Of a DNA stretch of 64,000 nucleotides, positions 1-10,620 are shown one piece after another (within the stretch, counting starts at the first letter, position 1; the number at the start of each line of letters is the position of its first letter). The notes under the pieces are model-generated. The model did no database searches, had not been told where the DNA came from, and worked only from the letters and a program-made list of their open reading frames with translations. A program made the translations under genes and the position numbers. Source of the DNA: Diphasiastrum complanatum (taxonomy: Eukaryota > Streptophyta > Lycopodiopsida > Lycopodiales > Lycopodiaceae); contig CM055111.1 in NCBI GenBank assembly GCA_029204225.1, forward strand, positions 29,470,340-29,534,339, written 5' to 3'.

Positions 1-129
1 GATATAATGACACAAAGTCAAGTCCAATCAATGGAATACTAACATTGATGCTTTCTCATAGATCTAGCATCAAAAATCTCATCAAGATCTATTACTATTA
101 ATTTTTATGGATCTTAGCAAAAATGGAAA

Positions 130-794
130 TTATTTTTGGGTGCAGACTTGTCCACAATGGATTCACAAAGGGTGTACTACCAGGCTTTGCCACTTTATGT
201 AAAGTGTATATTTGTACAAACCCATCTAGTATCTTTTAGTGGGAGCAGTGTGCACATATTTGTCTAAAGCAAGGTGACTTATATATCGATAGTCTCAAAA
301 CATCTAGATTGTTAAAAATAAAACCAAATGGCACATATAAAAACGTGTTATGAAACAAACATTACAATTAAAACAAGGTGATAGGAAATATCACAATAAG
401 CTTTGCCTTGTTTGAGTTCAATGTACATTCAAATAGATGAAAGATGAAAGAATAACAATTATTGGAATAAAAAATAAATTAAAAACTCATCTTCATTTTC
501 AAAGTCACTTGAGAGTGACAACTTAGCTTTTAGAAAATCATCACAATAGCTTATCACAATGGCGACAAACCTAAAGAGATGTGAAAACCAACGTTGTATT
601 TGAGAAGAATTATAACAAAGTTCATTTTAATGTTCAAAATCAGCTAGGAGTGGCCTGAGTCTCTTAGCACATCCTCACAATATCTTATCGCTATCACAAC
701 TAAGCAAATAAGTAAAACACTCATTTTATGCTCCCAACTCATTCTGGAGAGACACCCCATGAATCTGCTTATTGGCACTACCCAAGCCATTTGG

Positions 795-827
<33 letters not shown>

Positions 828-830
828 TCA
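130..830 (-). repeat. Dispersed repeat family R1, copy A
   Basis: Read on the minus strand this stretch matches 13430-14190 (copy B) and 15950-16480 (copy C). Shared landmarks are an aagatattgtgag block, an atacaacgttgg block, a poly-T/AT block, a Copia-unrelated segment near tatcaccttgttttaattg, and an end block near acaaatatacactttaca. No coding frame is conserved, so the family is called only from repetition. The copy ends to the right at a 29-base poly-G, beyond which CACTA transposase sequence begins. It may be a non-coding LTR or a non-autonomous element; termini and target duplications were not resolved. Confidence 0.7.
798..826. repeat. Homopolymer G tract (29 G)
   Basis: An uninterrupted run of 29 guanines sits exactly where repeat copy A stops and CACTA sequence begins. 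Copy B has a poly-C at the equivalent edge (13406-13422), so the tract belongs to the repeat family rather than to chance. Exact length may be unreliable because homopolymers are hard to sequence. Confidence 0.9.
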
Positions 831-845
831 CCATATCCTAGGAGT

Positions 846-1111
846 ATTATGAAGATCCCTATTGATTGTCTTGCATAGAAGTATGTAGATGACACACGAC
901 ATGAGTTCAAGGATGAGCCTCAACATCTACATCTAGGGTTGGTGATGAATGGCGTGAATCCATTTGGATTGCACTCCACATCATGGTCTACTTGGCTCGT
1001 TGTCCTGGTGAATTATAACATTCCTCCTTGGCTAAGTATAAAGAAGGGACACCTCATGTTTTCCCTTCTTATTCTAAGGAAGTACAAGACCAAAAATATG
1101 GATGTCTATGT
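846..1111 (+). pseudogene. CACTA/En-Spm TNP2 transposase fragment, left part
   Basis: The reading frame at 846-1111 contains HLHLGLVMNGVNPFG followed by an aromatic-rich stretch and NYNIPPWLSIKKGH, then NMDVYV. This is the plant TNP2-type transposase signature (usually LRLGLATDGFNPFG...YNLPPWLCMK). TNP2 cuts and rejoins CACTA transposon ends in the nucleus. The fragment covers about 88 codons of a protein usually several hundred residues long. One in-frame TAG near 873 stands where the family has Trp. The frame is interrupted at 1111 by the Copia element and resumes in frame at 7270, so the transposase piece was already here when Copia landed. No CACTA terminal repeats were found. Confidence 0.8.
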
Positions 1112-1793
1112 TGTTAAAAATTCACAATTCTAGCTTGACTAGTTTTGGTCATATGACTTGTAAATAGTTAGATGGTCATGATGTGGCTTGTCACACGTGC
1201 CAAATAGCATAGGATTCCATTCATAAGGATGTTCTCAAGTAGACCTAAGTGTTAGAACCTTTGGAATGAGTCCAAATTATGCTTAGATACAAGGGAGAAA
1301 AAATAGGAGCTATTTTTGGTAATTTTTGCATTGTTGAGGGATCTCCAAGATTCCAACCCTAACTTGGTAGGGATGAAAGATCCACCAAAATTAGCATTAG
1401 GGATAGGTTTAGGGCTACTCATACCTGCCCAAAACCGTGATGGATCATGTATATATAGGTGATGATATCTCACCAAAATCAATCAAGCAATTTCATGTTT
1501 TTTCTCTCATAATGGTGCAATTGCTCTCTATGTTCATAATTGTTTGAGTACTTGTGATTACTAATGATTATAGGATTGAATGTAGGTCTGGTGTACAGTA
1601 CTCAGACTGTGGGAGGCCGTACTTTCACACGTGTGAAGCCTTCTTCAAGGATTTGGGCCATTTAGTGAGGTTCAAGCATAGATTTTTGATGGATTTTGAT
1701 GGTTCAACTTGTGCTAATCTTATGAAATCATAATCTATTGTTTCCCTCATCATTTCAAGTGTTTTAGGATCCTTATTTGCTGTAATTTTTACA
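1112..1793 (+). repeat. COP1 5' LTR
   Basis: 682 bp, starts TGTTAAAA and ends TTTTTACA, repeated at 6588-7269. It drives transcription of the element. A TATATATA at 1450-1457 is a plausible TATA box, and a palindromic CACACGTGTG (G-box core) lies at about 1627-1636, probably in or near R/U5. Confidence 0.95.
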
Positions 1794-1806
1794 TGGTATC
1801 AGAGCC
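1794..1806 (+). promoter_or_regulatory. COP1 primer binding site
   Basis: TGGTATCAGAGCC starts directly after the 5' LTR. It matches the usual Copia site complementary to the 3' end of initiator methionine tRNA, which primes minus-strand cDNA synthesis. Confidence 0.9.
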
Positions 1807-2604
1807 TAAAGGCTGAAATGAGCTAAATCCTTGGTTTTCATTCAATTTGATCACAATTTTTGATCTAAATCTTGTGTAGATTGGATCTTAGCATCTAGTA
1901 TTGATTCTAGAACTCAAAGTGAGTCAAATACATTGGAGATTGGTGTTGTGTGACTTCATTTTCAGGTGTTTAGGTGTCTAAAACCAGAGGCAAAGTTGAA
2001 TTCAATTCACATTACCAAGATAGCAAGTTTTGCTTGCTCCAAGCATTGATTTCTAAGCGAGTTTTGGAGGTGATTTCATAGAGGAGGCTTTCTAGCATTC
2101 AAGGAGAGGGAAGATCAGAGTTTTGGGGACTCTTCAAGGCTGTTCTAAGGTGTAGTAGGCACCTCCTAAAGTGATTTAGGTTCAGTCCAACCATTGCTTG
2201 ACTTATGCACCAAATTAGATCAATTTTTCATCAATTTTGATCATTTTTTGCTTGTGATTGGATAGTAGATTGTGTTGCATCCTCATTAAGTTCCATTTAG
2301 ATCTTTTACAAGTGATTTTGGAAGTATATTAGGTTGCTGAAATTCACTCTTGATCAGATCATTTGGAAGCTTTAATGTTCTTTATAGAAAGAGGGGCAAT
2401 TCTACTAGTATTGTCTACTTCAATCAAGCAAGTGCATTGTTTCTAGTATTCTATGATTTGATTTTGTTAGAGATCATTCTTAGATCTTTATAGGAAGTCT
2501 ATTACTGATCTTTTCAGGTCCCTAAGAAGTGGGATAAGGTAGACCTTCAATCAAATCAATAGAAGTAACCTTCATTTGTGTCAAGTCCTTGATTAGGAGA
2601 CTAG

Positions 2605-5600
2605 ATGGCATCTATAAATGCATATCTTTTGGATACTAATGAAAGGCTCAACAAAACTAACTATTCCATATGGAAAGTTAGAATGGAATCTATCATGATC
2701 ATGCAAGATCTGATGGAAATTGTAAATGGTAAGGAGGGTGAACCTATTCATCCTCAAGAAAAAGCCAAATACATCAAGAGGTGCAATGTTGCACTACATT
2801 GCATAAAAATGAATGTTGCAAATGAACTCTTAAGAGAGGTAGGAGATTGCACTTCAGCTCAAGATGCTTGGGAGACTTTGCAAAAGGTCTATGAATCCAA
2901 GAACCAAACTAGAATGTTAGCTTTGAAGAATCAAATCTATAGAAGCTATCAAAAGAAAGGAGAGAGTGCACATACTTTTGTCCTAAGAGTAAAGGAATCG
3001 AACAAAGAGCTAGCCTTTATAGGTGACCCTATCAAGGATGAAGAGCTTGTTCAACTCATATTGAATGGACTAAGCTTTGAATTTGACAATTTGGTTCAGG
3101 GATATGCAATTATGGGTAAGCTACCCATACTTGAAGAACTCCAAGGCACACTCATGGCCGAGGAATCAAGAAGGAGCCAAATGCAAGAGAGGATGGATAG
3201 GCTTTCCATCCAAGGTGGAGATGACCAAGCTCTCTTCACCAAAGGCAAAGGCAAGTCCAAAGGCAAAGGATCAACATTCAAGAAGTCTACAAAGCTTGAG
3301 GATCAAGAAGGACCCCCAAAGGCATCTCCATCAACCACCAAAGTCAAGAAGGACAAATCAAAGGTGAAGTGCTACTATTGTAGCAAGATGGGGCATTATG
3401 CCTCGGAATGCTTCAAGAGGAAGCAAGATCAAAGCCAAGCCAACATGAGCAAAGAGGAGGAGGAGGAGAGTTTACATGAGGACTCTCTCATGATGTCCAT
3501 ATTTTCTTCAACAAGCTTCAAAGGAGAAGATCCTTGGTGGATTGACTCGGGTGCTAGTTCACACATGACTAGTAAAAGGGAGTTTTTCTCTTCTCTCTTA
3601 TCTTATGATGGACCTATAAAGTCTATCTATACAGCAAATGATGAAGCTTGTAAGATTGAAGGAGTTGGTAGCATTCCCCTTTGCTTAGGATCTTCCAAAA
3701 AGATCAACATAGAAGGTGTTTTGTACATTCCTACAATAACAAAGAATCTACTAAGTATTGGCCAAATGGTAGACAATGGTTTCAATGTTGACTTTGCTTC
3801 AAATGAATGTTTCATCAAGAAGAAGAGTAAGATAGTGGCTAAGGGCACTAGACTTGGCAAACTTTATAAGCTGGATGCATTTGTGGATACTAATGTTGTC
3901 ATGTTGGCCGAGAAGAGCAAGATATCTACCTTTACTTTATGGCACAAAAGACTTGGACATGTCAACTCGGGTTCCATGGAGGCTATGATCAAGGAGGAGT
4001 ATGCTTTAGGCCTACCAAGGTCTATTGGGAAGGAAGACAAGGTTTGTGAAGCTTGTGCCTTATCCAAGGCACATAAGAAGGTGTTTCCTAACTCCATCAC
4101 AAAGTCATCTCATCCTCTTGAACTCATACACTCGGATGTGCACATTGCTAGCACCAAATCTAATGGAGGTTCATCCATGTTTTTAACCTTCATTGATGAC
4201 TACTCAAGATATTGTTGGGTGTTCTTACTTTCCTTCAAGTCTCAAGTATTTGATACTTTTGTAAAGTTCAAGTTGTTTGTGGAAAAGCATCATAATCATA
4301 CCATCAAGATTCTTAGAAGTGACAATGGTGGAGAATTCATCTCCAATGAGTTCAAGGCCTTTTGTGAGGAGGAAGGGATCAAGAAAGAGACTTCTTGTCC
4401 TTACACTCCTCAACAAAATGGAGTTGCTGAAAGAAGGAATAGGACATTATGTGAATGTTCTAAGGCTTTAAGATTAGATGCTTGTTTGCCCAAATCCTTT
4501 TGGGGTGAGTCTCTTGTATGTGCAAACTACTTGATGAATAGGGTGTCTTGCAAAGCAATTGAAGGCAAAACTCCTTATGAGATGTTGTATGGAAAGAAAC
4601 CCAATCTTAATCACTTGAAAGTTTTTGGGTGTATATGTTATGTGCATGTGCCATTGGAAACAAGAACCAAGGAGGATCCATCTTCCACAAGAGGGATCAT
4701 GCTTGGATATGCAAGCTCAAGCAAGGGCTACAAAGTCTATCTCCCATCCTTGAACAAATTTGTTGTTTCAAGGGATGTCATCTTTGATGAACACCATATG
4801 CATATGCTTGAAGAAGGCTCAAGTGCTCCAACAATCAAGAAGAAGATGGCCGAGGAGCAAGATCTTGGTTTTGAGGAGGAGCTCATGGAGGAGCAAGCAC
4901 CAAACCCACCTATCACACCAAGGAGATCTTCAAGGGCAAAAGTGGAGCCATCAAGGCTCACATATCAAGGCAAAGGACAGCAAGTTGAGGGTATATCATC
5001 CACTTCTTATGCTTTATCTAGTTTTGAAGAACCGTCTAACGTTGAAGATGCATTGAACTCCAAAGAATGGTATAAAGCTATGTTGGATGAGTATGATGCC
5101 TTGATTGAGAATGAAACTTGGTTGCTTGTTGAGAGACCTCAAAGGAATGTAATAGGATGCAAGTGGGTCTTCAAGCTTAAGTTGAATGCAAATGGGAGTG
5201 TTAACAAACATAAAGCAAGATTAGTTGCAAAAGGTTATGCTCAAGAGAGAGGGATAGACTATGAGGAAACTTTTGCACCCGTGGCCAAGATGGTCACAAT
5301 AAGACTAATCATTGCACTTGCATCACATTTTGGATGGATTCTATGTCAAATGGATGTCTCTAATGCTTTCTTGAATGGTTTTTTGGAAGAGGATATCTAT
5401 ATGGAGCAGCCACAAGGGTTCATCAAGCATGGAATGGAGAACAAAGTATGCCATCTCCAAAGAAGCATCTATGGCTTGAAGCAAGCCTCGAGATCTTGGA
5501 ATTCAAGACTACATTGCTATCTTATTTCACTTTCTTTTGTTCAAAGTGAATATGATCCCACTCTTTACATTAAGTTTGATGATGTTGGTATTGTACTTTT

Positions 5601-6573
5601 ACTCATTTATGTAGATGACATCATCATTAGTGGAAATAGTGTTGATGGTATTGAAAAAATCAAGATAGATCTATCCTTAGAGTTCAAGATGGTAGATCTA
5701 GGGTGTCTTCACTTCATCTTAGGCATAGAAGTACTTAGAGGGTCTGATTTTATCTTTATAAGTCAAGTAAACTATGCTCAAAGTCTTTTGAAGAAGTTTA
5801 AGATGGAAGTATGCAAAAGTGTTGACACACCAATGGAGCAAGATGTAAAAGTGCCAAATGAAGATGATGAAAGATCCTTCATGGACATCACTTTGTTTAG
5901 GCAACTTATAGGTTCCTTAATGTGGATCACTATAACTAGACCAGATCTTAGCTTTAGTGTATGTAGGTTGAGCCAATCCATGCAAAAGCCATTGAATATC
6001 CATTGGAAAAAGGCTAAGAGGATTCTAAGATACATCTCGGGTACATTGGATTTTGGGATTCTATATAGAGGAGATGTGATTAACCTTCATGCATTTAGTG
6101 ATTCAGATTTTGCAGGGGACAAGAGGGATAGGAAATCAACAAGTGCCTATTCAACTTTCATAGGAGAAGGTGTGGTTTCATGGCTTTCAAAAAAGCAAGA
6201 AACTATATCTCTATCTTCAACCGAGGCCGAGTACAAAGCTTTGACAACCACTACAAAGGAGGTACTTTGGATCAAGAGATTATTGGTGGAGCTAAAGATC
6301 ATGGATTCAGAGGAGGCACCAATCATCTACAATGACAATATATCAGCCCAACACCTTGCATCTAACCCAATCTTCCATGCAAGATCTAAGCACATTGAGA
6401 TATGCCATCACTTTGTGAGAGAAATGGTGCAAGCCAAGGAGATTGCTTTGGAGCATGTTCCAAGCAATGAATGTGTAGCTGATCTACTTACTAAACCACT
6501 TCAAAAGACACCTTTTATGAAGTTCAGATCATCACTTGGAGTGATTAGTAAAGCAATGATTGAACCAAGCTAG
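2605..6573 (+). CDS. Copia gag-pol polyprotein (COP1), intact
   Basis: 1322 residues without a break. In order: a UBN2-like Gag (about 1-220); a basic Lys/Gly/Ser linker; a zinc knuckle CX2CX4HX4C (C256, C259, H264, C269); an aspartic protease with D314-S315-G316; a GAG pre-integrase zinc site (H447, H452, C481, C484); an integrase core with D511, D573, E609 (DX35E); a Ser/Glu-rich linker; a reverse transcriptase with YVDD at 1002-1005; and RNase H with Asp near 1166 and a TEAEY motif near 1207. Domain order protease-integrase-RT-RNase H defines Ty1/Copia. The start is secure because the codon directly before the ATG is TAG. The product should form cytoplasmic virus-like particles, copy its RNA and integrate the cDNA. 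All catalytic residues I can place are present. Confidence 0.96.
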   Translation: MASINAYLLDTNERLNKTNYSIWKVRMESIMIMQDLMEIVNGKEGEPIHPQEKAKYIKRCNVALHCIKMNVANELLREVGDCTSAQDAWETLQKVYESKNQTRMLALKNQIYRSYQKKGESAHTFVLRVKESNKELAFIGDPIKDEELVQLILNGLSFEFDNLVQGYAIMGKLPILEELQGTLMAEESRRSQMQERMDRLSIQGGDDQALFTKGKGKSKGKGSTFKKSTKLEDQEGPPKASPSTTKVKKDKSKVKCYYCSKMGHYASECFKRKQDQSQANMSKEEEEESLHEDSLMMSIFSSTSFKGEDPWWIDSGASSHMTSKREFFSSLLSYDGPIKSIYTANDEACKIEGVGSIPLCLGSSKKINIEGVLYIPTITKNLLSIGQMVDNGFNVDFASNECFIKKKSKIVAKGTRLGKLYKLDAFVDTNVVMLAEKSKISTFTLWHKRLGHVNSGSMEAMIKEEYALGLPRSIGKEDKVCEACALSKAHKKVFPNSITKSSHPLELIHSDVHIASTKSNGGSSMFLTFIDDYSRYCWVFLLSFKSQVFDTFVKFKLFVEKHHNHTIKILRSDNGGEFISNEFKAFCEEEGIKKETSCPYTPQQNGVAERRNRTLCECSKALRLDACLPKSFWGESLVCANYLMNRVSCKAIEGKTPYEMLYGKKPNLNHLKVFGCICYVHVPLETRTKEDPSSTRGIMLGYASSSKGYKVYLPSLNKFVVSRDVIFDEHHMHMLEEGSSAPTIKKKMAEEQDLGFEEELMEEQAPNPPITPRRSSRAKVEPSRLTYQGKGQQVEGISSTSYALSSFEEPSNVEDALNSKEWYKAMLDEYDALIENETWLLVERPQRNVIGCKWVFKLKLNANGSVNKHKARLVAKGYAQERGIDYEETFAPVAKMVTIRLIIALASHFGWILCQMDVSNAFLNGFLEEDIYMEQPQGFIKHGMENKVCHLQRSIYGLKQASRSWNSRLHCYLISLSFVQSEYDPTLYIKFDDVGIVLLLIYVDDIIISGNSVDGIEKIKIDLSLEFKMVDLGCLHFILGIEVLRGSDFIFISQVNYAQSLLKKFKMEVCKSVDTPMEQDVKVPNEDDERSFMDITLFRQLIGSLMWITITRPDLSFSVCRLSQSMQKPLNIHWKKAKRILRYISGTLDFGILYRGDVINLHAFSDSDFAGDKRDRKSTSAYSTFIGEGVVSWLSKKQETISLSSTEAEYKALTTTTKEVLWIKRLLVELKIMDSEEAPIIYNDNISAQHLASNPIFHARSKHIEICHHFVREMVQAKEIALEHVPSNECVADLLTKPLQKTPFMKFRSSLGVISKAMIEPS

Positions 6574-6576
6574 ATA

Positions 6577-6587
6577 GTGAGGAGGAG
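6577..6587 (+). promoter_or_regulatory. COP1 polypurine tract
   Basis: GTGAGGAGGAG lies between the stop codon and the 3' LTR. It is the expected plus-strand priming site. Confidence 0.8.
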
Positions 6588-7269
6588 TGTTAAAAATTCA
6601 CAATTCTAGCTTGACTAGTTTTGGTCATATGACTTGTAAATAGTTAGATGGTCATGATGTGGCTTGTCACACGTGCCAAATAGCATAGGATTCCATTCAT
6701 AAGGATGTTCTCAAGTAGACCTAAGTGTTAGAACCTTTGGAATGAGTCCAAATTATGCTTAGATACAAGGGAGAAAAAATAGGAGCTATTTTTGGTAATT
6801 TTTGCATTGTTGAGGGATCTCCAAGATTCCAACCCTAACTTGGTAGGGATGAAAGATCCACCAAAATTAGCATTAGGGATAGGTTTAGGGCTACTCATAC
6901 CTGCCCAAAACCGTGATGGATCATGTATATATAGGTGATGATATCTCACCAAAATCAATCAAGCAATTTCATGTTTTTTCTCTCATAATGGTGCAATTGC
7001 TCTCTATGTTCATAATTGTTTGAGTACTTGTGATTACTAATGATTATAGGATTGATTGTAGGTCTGGTGTACAGTACTCAGACTGTGGGAGGCCGTACTT
7101 TCACACGTGTGAAGCCTTCTTCAAGGATTTGGGCCATTTAGTGAGGTTCAAGCATAGATTTTTGATGGATTTTGATGGTTCAACTTGTGCTAATCTTATG
7201 AAATCATAATCTATTGTTTCCCTCATCATTTTAAGTGTTTTAGGATCCTTATTTGCTGTAATTTTTACA
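6588..7269 (+). repeat. COP1 3' LTR
   Basis: 682 bp, near-identical to 1112-1793, followed immediately by the TATGT target duplication. It supplies the polyadenylation region. Confidence 0.95.
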
Positions 7270-7308
7270 TATGTGGCTCCCTTGATAGAAGAGATTAAGA
7301 TCTTGTAG
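7270..7308 (+). pseudogene. CACTA TNP2 fragment, right part
   Basis: Continuing the frame of 846-1111 across the Copia insertion gives VAPLIEEIKIL, the expected continuation of the TNP2 LDVYLxPLIxELK segment. The frame then meets TAG TAG and no further TNP2 similarity is evident. It is too short to be recognised alone; the call depends on the in-frame join with the left part. Confidence 0.75.
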
Positions 7309-8362
7309 TAAGAAATCCAAATGACCATTATTTCAAGACCACGCACTTAACTATTTTGCAATTGACTCCACCAAGCTTTAGACAAATCAAAGTGATACAT
7401 TTCTTTTTCCTCAACAATTTGAGTAGGTACATGAATGTGTTCAATATTATAGTCAAGATCAATGGGCCCTTGTTGATTTTTAATTGATCTAATTCAATGA
7501 GATCAAGCAATTTTATTAACATGGATATTAATACTAAATAGTGTTTATGCTAATAATTATAGGTGGTCGTTCACCCTAACCACTCAAATCTCACATGGTG
7601 GTATGTGATTCAAATTGCTCCTTGTTGTAAAAGAAATTTTGAGGATATAGCTATTGTGGAGTACATGTAGCCATCTCATGATCATGTGCCATCAGATCAT
7701 CATATGTTTCTAGATCAGTCAAAAGATGACTTTAATGTGACTCATTCTTTTCATGATCATCATATCGATCAAAAATGATATTATTGACCATGATGCATCA
7801 TCATCGGATGATTAAACATCACACAATACACAATGTTGTCCTGCTCAATTTTTGATCTCATCATCATCATCACCATCAACCAATGAATGATTTTTTAAGT
7901 CTTGAAGCCGTAGAAGAGATTTGGATAGAGTTAGAGATAGAAGCATCTAGTTTGGCAGATTTGTCGCATGATGATACTAATATGACAAATGATGATATTG
8001 ATATGCAAATGTAGATAGATCTAGATGATGAATAGATCATCCAAAACATTGATGTACTATAATTTACTATGTTTCTAAGTATATGAATTGCTCTACTTAT
8101 TTATTTTATTTATTGGTTGGATGCAAAAACATGTTGTGTGTGGTGATGTTGAAGTACAAATTTAGTCAGGATCATGATAATATTATCATACATTATCACA
8201 TTTTGGTTTTCACTATTATAAATGGCCTCTGTTGTTGATATGTAATATCTTCATGAAAATATATTCAAAATCAATCTATAATAAACCAATGCTTATACCA
8301 AGGGTAGTATTTTTTATCAGTCATGGTATATACCTCAAAATATTTCATAAAAAATGGTGTTT

Positions 8363-8458
8363 ATTTCAGAGATTTTACCAAAAACATTTTCAAAGATTAT
8401 ATCAACAATGTTTTCAAAGCTTATAACAAGGAAATTTTCAAGGTTTATACCATCGCCA
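8363..8458 (+). repeat. 24-bp minisatellite, four imperfect units
   Basis: Units start at 8363, 8387, 8411 and 8435. The last three begin TTTTCAAAG or TTTTCAAGG and continue AxTTATAxCA. The period is a multiple of three, so the frame reads FKxYxNxxF-like repeats, but there is no sign of a gene around it. Confidence 0.75.
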
Positions 8459-9840
8459 ATCAACATCCGAAAGCATCACCTCATGACGCTAACCAACCTC
8501 ACACCTATTTTTTTACTATATTTTTTAATGATGTTACAAATTAATGTTGAAAACCCTCCACTCTCTTGTATTGTGAATACTCTAAATATTTAAAGCTAAA
8601 AATTGTAAATATTCATTATAAATACTACTTGTGATTACTTATTTTTAATTTTTGAAATATCAATCAGATATATTAAATTTGAGTAGTAAAATGTAATTAT
8701 ATGAAGATCATCTATTTATTTGTGATAAATTAATGATACCTTATATACCCACAGAATGCGTTTCATTGAATAGGCATGGTATGAAATTTTTTTGTATCAC
8801 AACCCTAAATTCTATTTTATTTTGCAAAAAAAAAATCCCAAAACCCTTGTAGGTGGTCTAAAACCTCAAAAAAATGGCTAAATAACTCAAAAAAAATTAT
8901 ATCTAAAAGTAAAAAGCTCATAATATTATTTTTAGATAGTATATCATATTTCTTATTTTTACCTATTTTTCTTTTCTTTTCTTTCCATTTTTTGGACATT
9001 GTTTTGAAAAAAAATTACACGTTTCGTATCCATTTTTTCAAATTCTCCGCGGTACGTAACGGAACGGATTATGGAATGGTTTCGTATGAAATAGAACAAT
9101 TTTGTATTTCTTCTTAGATGATACCTTACATTTTTCACAAAAAACCTACTAAGTGCAATTGTCGAAACGTCAAAGAAAATAAGACATAAGATCCTAAATA
9201 AATTTCTTATTTAATGGAAAAATTTTACCTTTGTGGCATATTACCACAATGTTTTTGTTAAGAATTATTATTCCAAATTTGGATGTGCATGTTGTCTTGG
9301 CTTTCATTGTAAAAGTTTTTCTTATATTTTTTGAATAAAACATAAATCTATTCCACGATAGAAAAGCCATGCTCACAAAATTCATCTAATTACTAAATTG
9401 TAGGGGTCCATTAAAATAAATCACATGATATTTATGGCCCATTAAAGTTTGTAGTGGTGTTGATTAAAAATTTGACAAATTCGGATAATCACTTTATCAT
9501 AAGAGACAAATCTTGATTATTTATAATAAGAGTAAAAGAAATCTCAATTTTTATTTTTTGGATGGAGGATAGTCTTTCAAGAGACCTTCATTACTTATCT
9601 AAATAATCTTTTAAGATATAGTAATAGCTCTTACCATCATTGAAATTCAATAGAAAGATCACATCTATAAAGGTCAAACTTTTTTATTTGGGCTATTCTA
9701 AATTTTTGGCTATATTTTTTATTTTGTGACAAATTCTTTTGGTATTTGATATTCAAAATTTATCATCCAACTTTGATGTAAATGTATTAAATTCCAATAT
9801 ATAATTAGCCTTAAATTTGATGATTAATTATTATATAGAG

Positions 9841-9842
<2 letters not shown>

Positions 9843-9927
<85 letters not shown>
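9843..9927. repeat. (TA)n microsatellite
   Basis: About 85 bp of uninterrupted TA dinucleotides. Confidence 0.95.
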
Positions 9928-9930
<3 letters not shown>

Positions 9931-10429
9931 CCTAAATTTGATATATTTCTATATTCCAGCAAGGAATAAATTGCGTAGAGTGTGATTATCTAGTTATTTT
10001 ACATTTTGAAATGAAAAACCTTGATAAAGGTGGTCCAAAATTTCAAGTTTGTTACCTACAGCATTATAAGGTATAATAATTGCCTCCTATTGCACCCAAT
10101 AGTGCAAGAGGACCAGCCATTATATCCTTATCATGATCATGAGTCGACAAAGACCAGTTATCATGTCAATGATTCCATCCATGAGGGCTAAGTATTTTCA
10201 AGATTAGAACTGTGAGACCTATGTACTTTCAATATTCCATCCATGAGGTTTAAGTACTTTCAATATTCCATTCATGGGAACTTTCTATTTTGAGGGATCA
10301 AAATCACACCCACTCAAATTTGTAGAGAAGAAAAAGGTCCTATTAATATGCTCTAGGTGATAGTGATCTCCAAACACAATCTCAACTCTTGATTTATCTA
10401 AGATTTAAGGATACACACATTATGGATAT

Positions 10430-10620
10430 AATACTAGAAAATTTTTGTGGGGACCAAATTTCTTTGGATTCTAGTTTGTAAGTGATAGCATTTGACATTG
10501 GATTTGTCCTTCTTGCTTTTGATACATGATGATTGATTATCATTTTCATCCTCGAGCAGCTGGGCTTTCTTCTCGAATGGTCTTTTGGCTTTGCCTTTGC
10601 CCTGTCCATGTCTAAGAAGA
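10430..10620 (-). pseudogene. Copia gag linker scrap
   Basis: On the minus strand one frame reads GQGKGKAKRPFEKKAQLLED followed by IKSKKDKSNVKCYH. This resembles the basic linker and first zinc-knuckle cysteine of COP1 Gag (KGKGKSKGKG...KVKKDKSKVKCYYC). The rest of the knuckle and all flanking gag sequence are unrecognisable. It is a short relic of an unknown Copia family. Confidence 0.5.

Larger units (their letters stand above)
1112..7269 (+). mobile_element. COP1: young, intact Ty1/Copia LTR retrotransposon
   Basis: A complete element: two 682-bp LTRs beginning TGTTAAAAATTC and ending TTTTTACA, a methionine-tRNA-type primer binding site, one long polyprotein frame, a purine tract, and a perfect 5-bp target duplication TATGT at 1107-1111 and 7270-7274. 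By eye the two LTRs differ at only two positions (near 1579/7055 and 1756/7232), so insertion was recent. It lies inside the TNP2 fragment and is the only element in the window with an unbroken gag-pol, hence a candidate autonomous copy. The 1807-2604 stretch is an untranslated leader without a gene. Confidence 0.95.
7309..10400. other. Non-coding stretch, no gene seen
   Basis: No supported gene on either strand. Contents are AT-rich sequence, ATC/ATG-rich runs near 7660-8040, a 24-bp minisatellite (8363-8458), a long TA repeat (9843-9927) and a loosely repeated segment around 10160-10280 (attccatccatgag recurring about three times). CACTA remains may lie at the left end but no domain could be read. 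Confidence 0.6.

Noticed and set aside
1252-1482. 76-residue minus-strand ORF repeated identically at 6728-6958
   Set aside because: It is in the two LTRs of COP1 and antisense to their transcription; identity follows from the LTR pair, not from selection.
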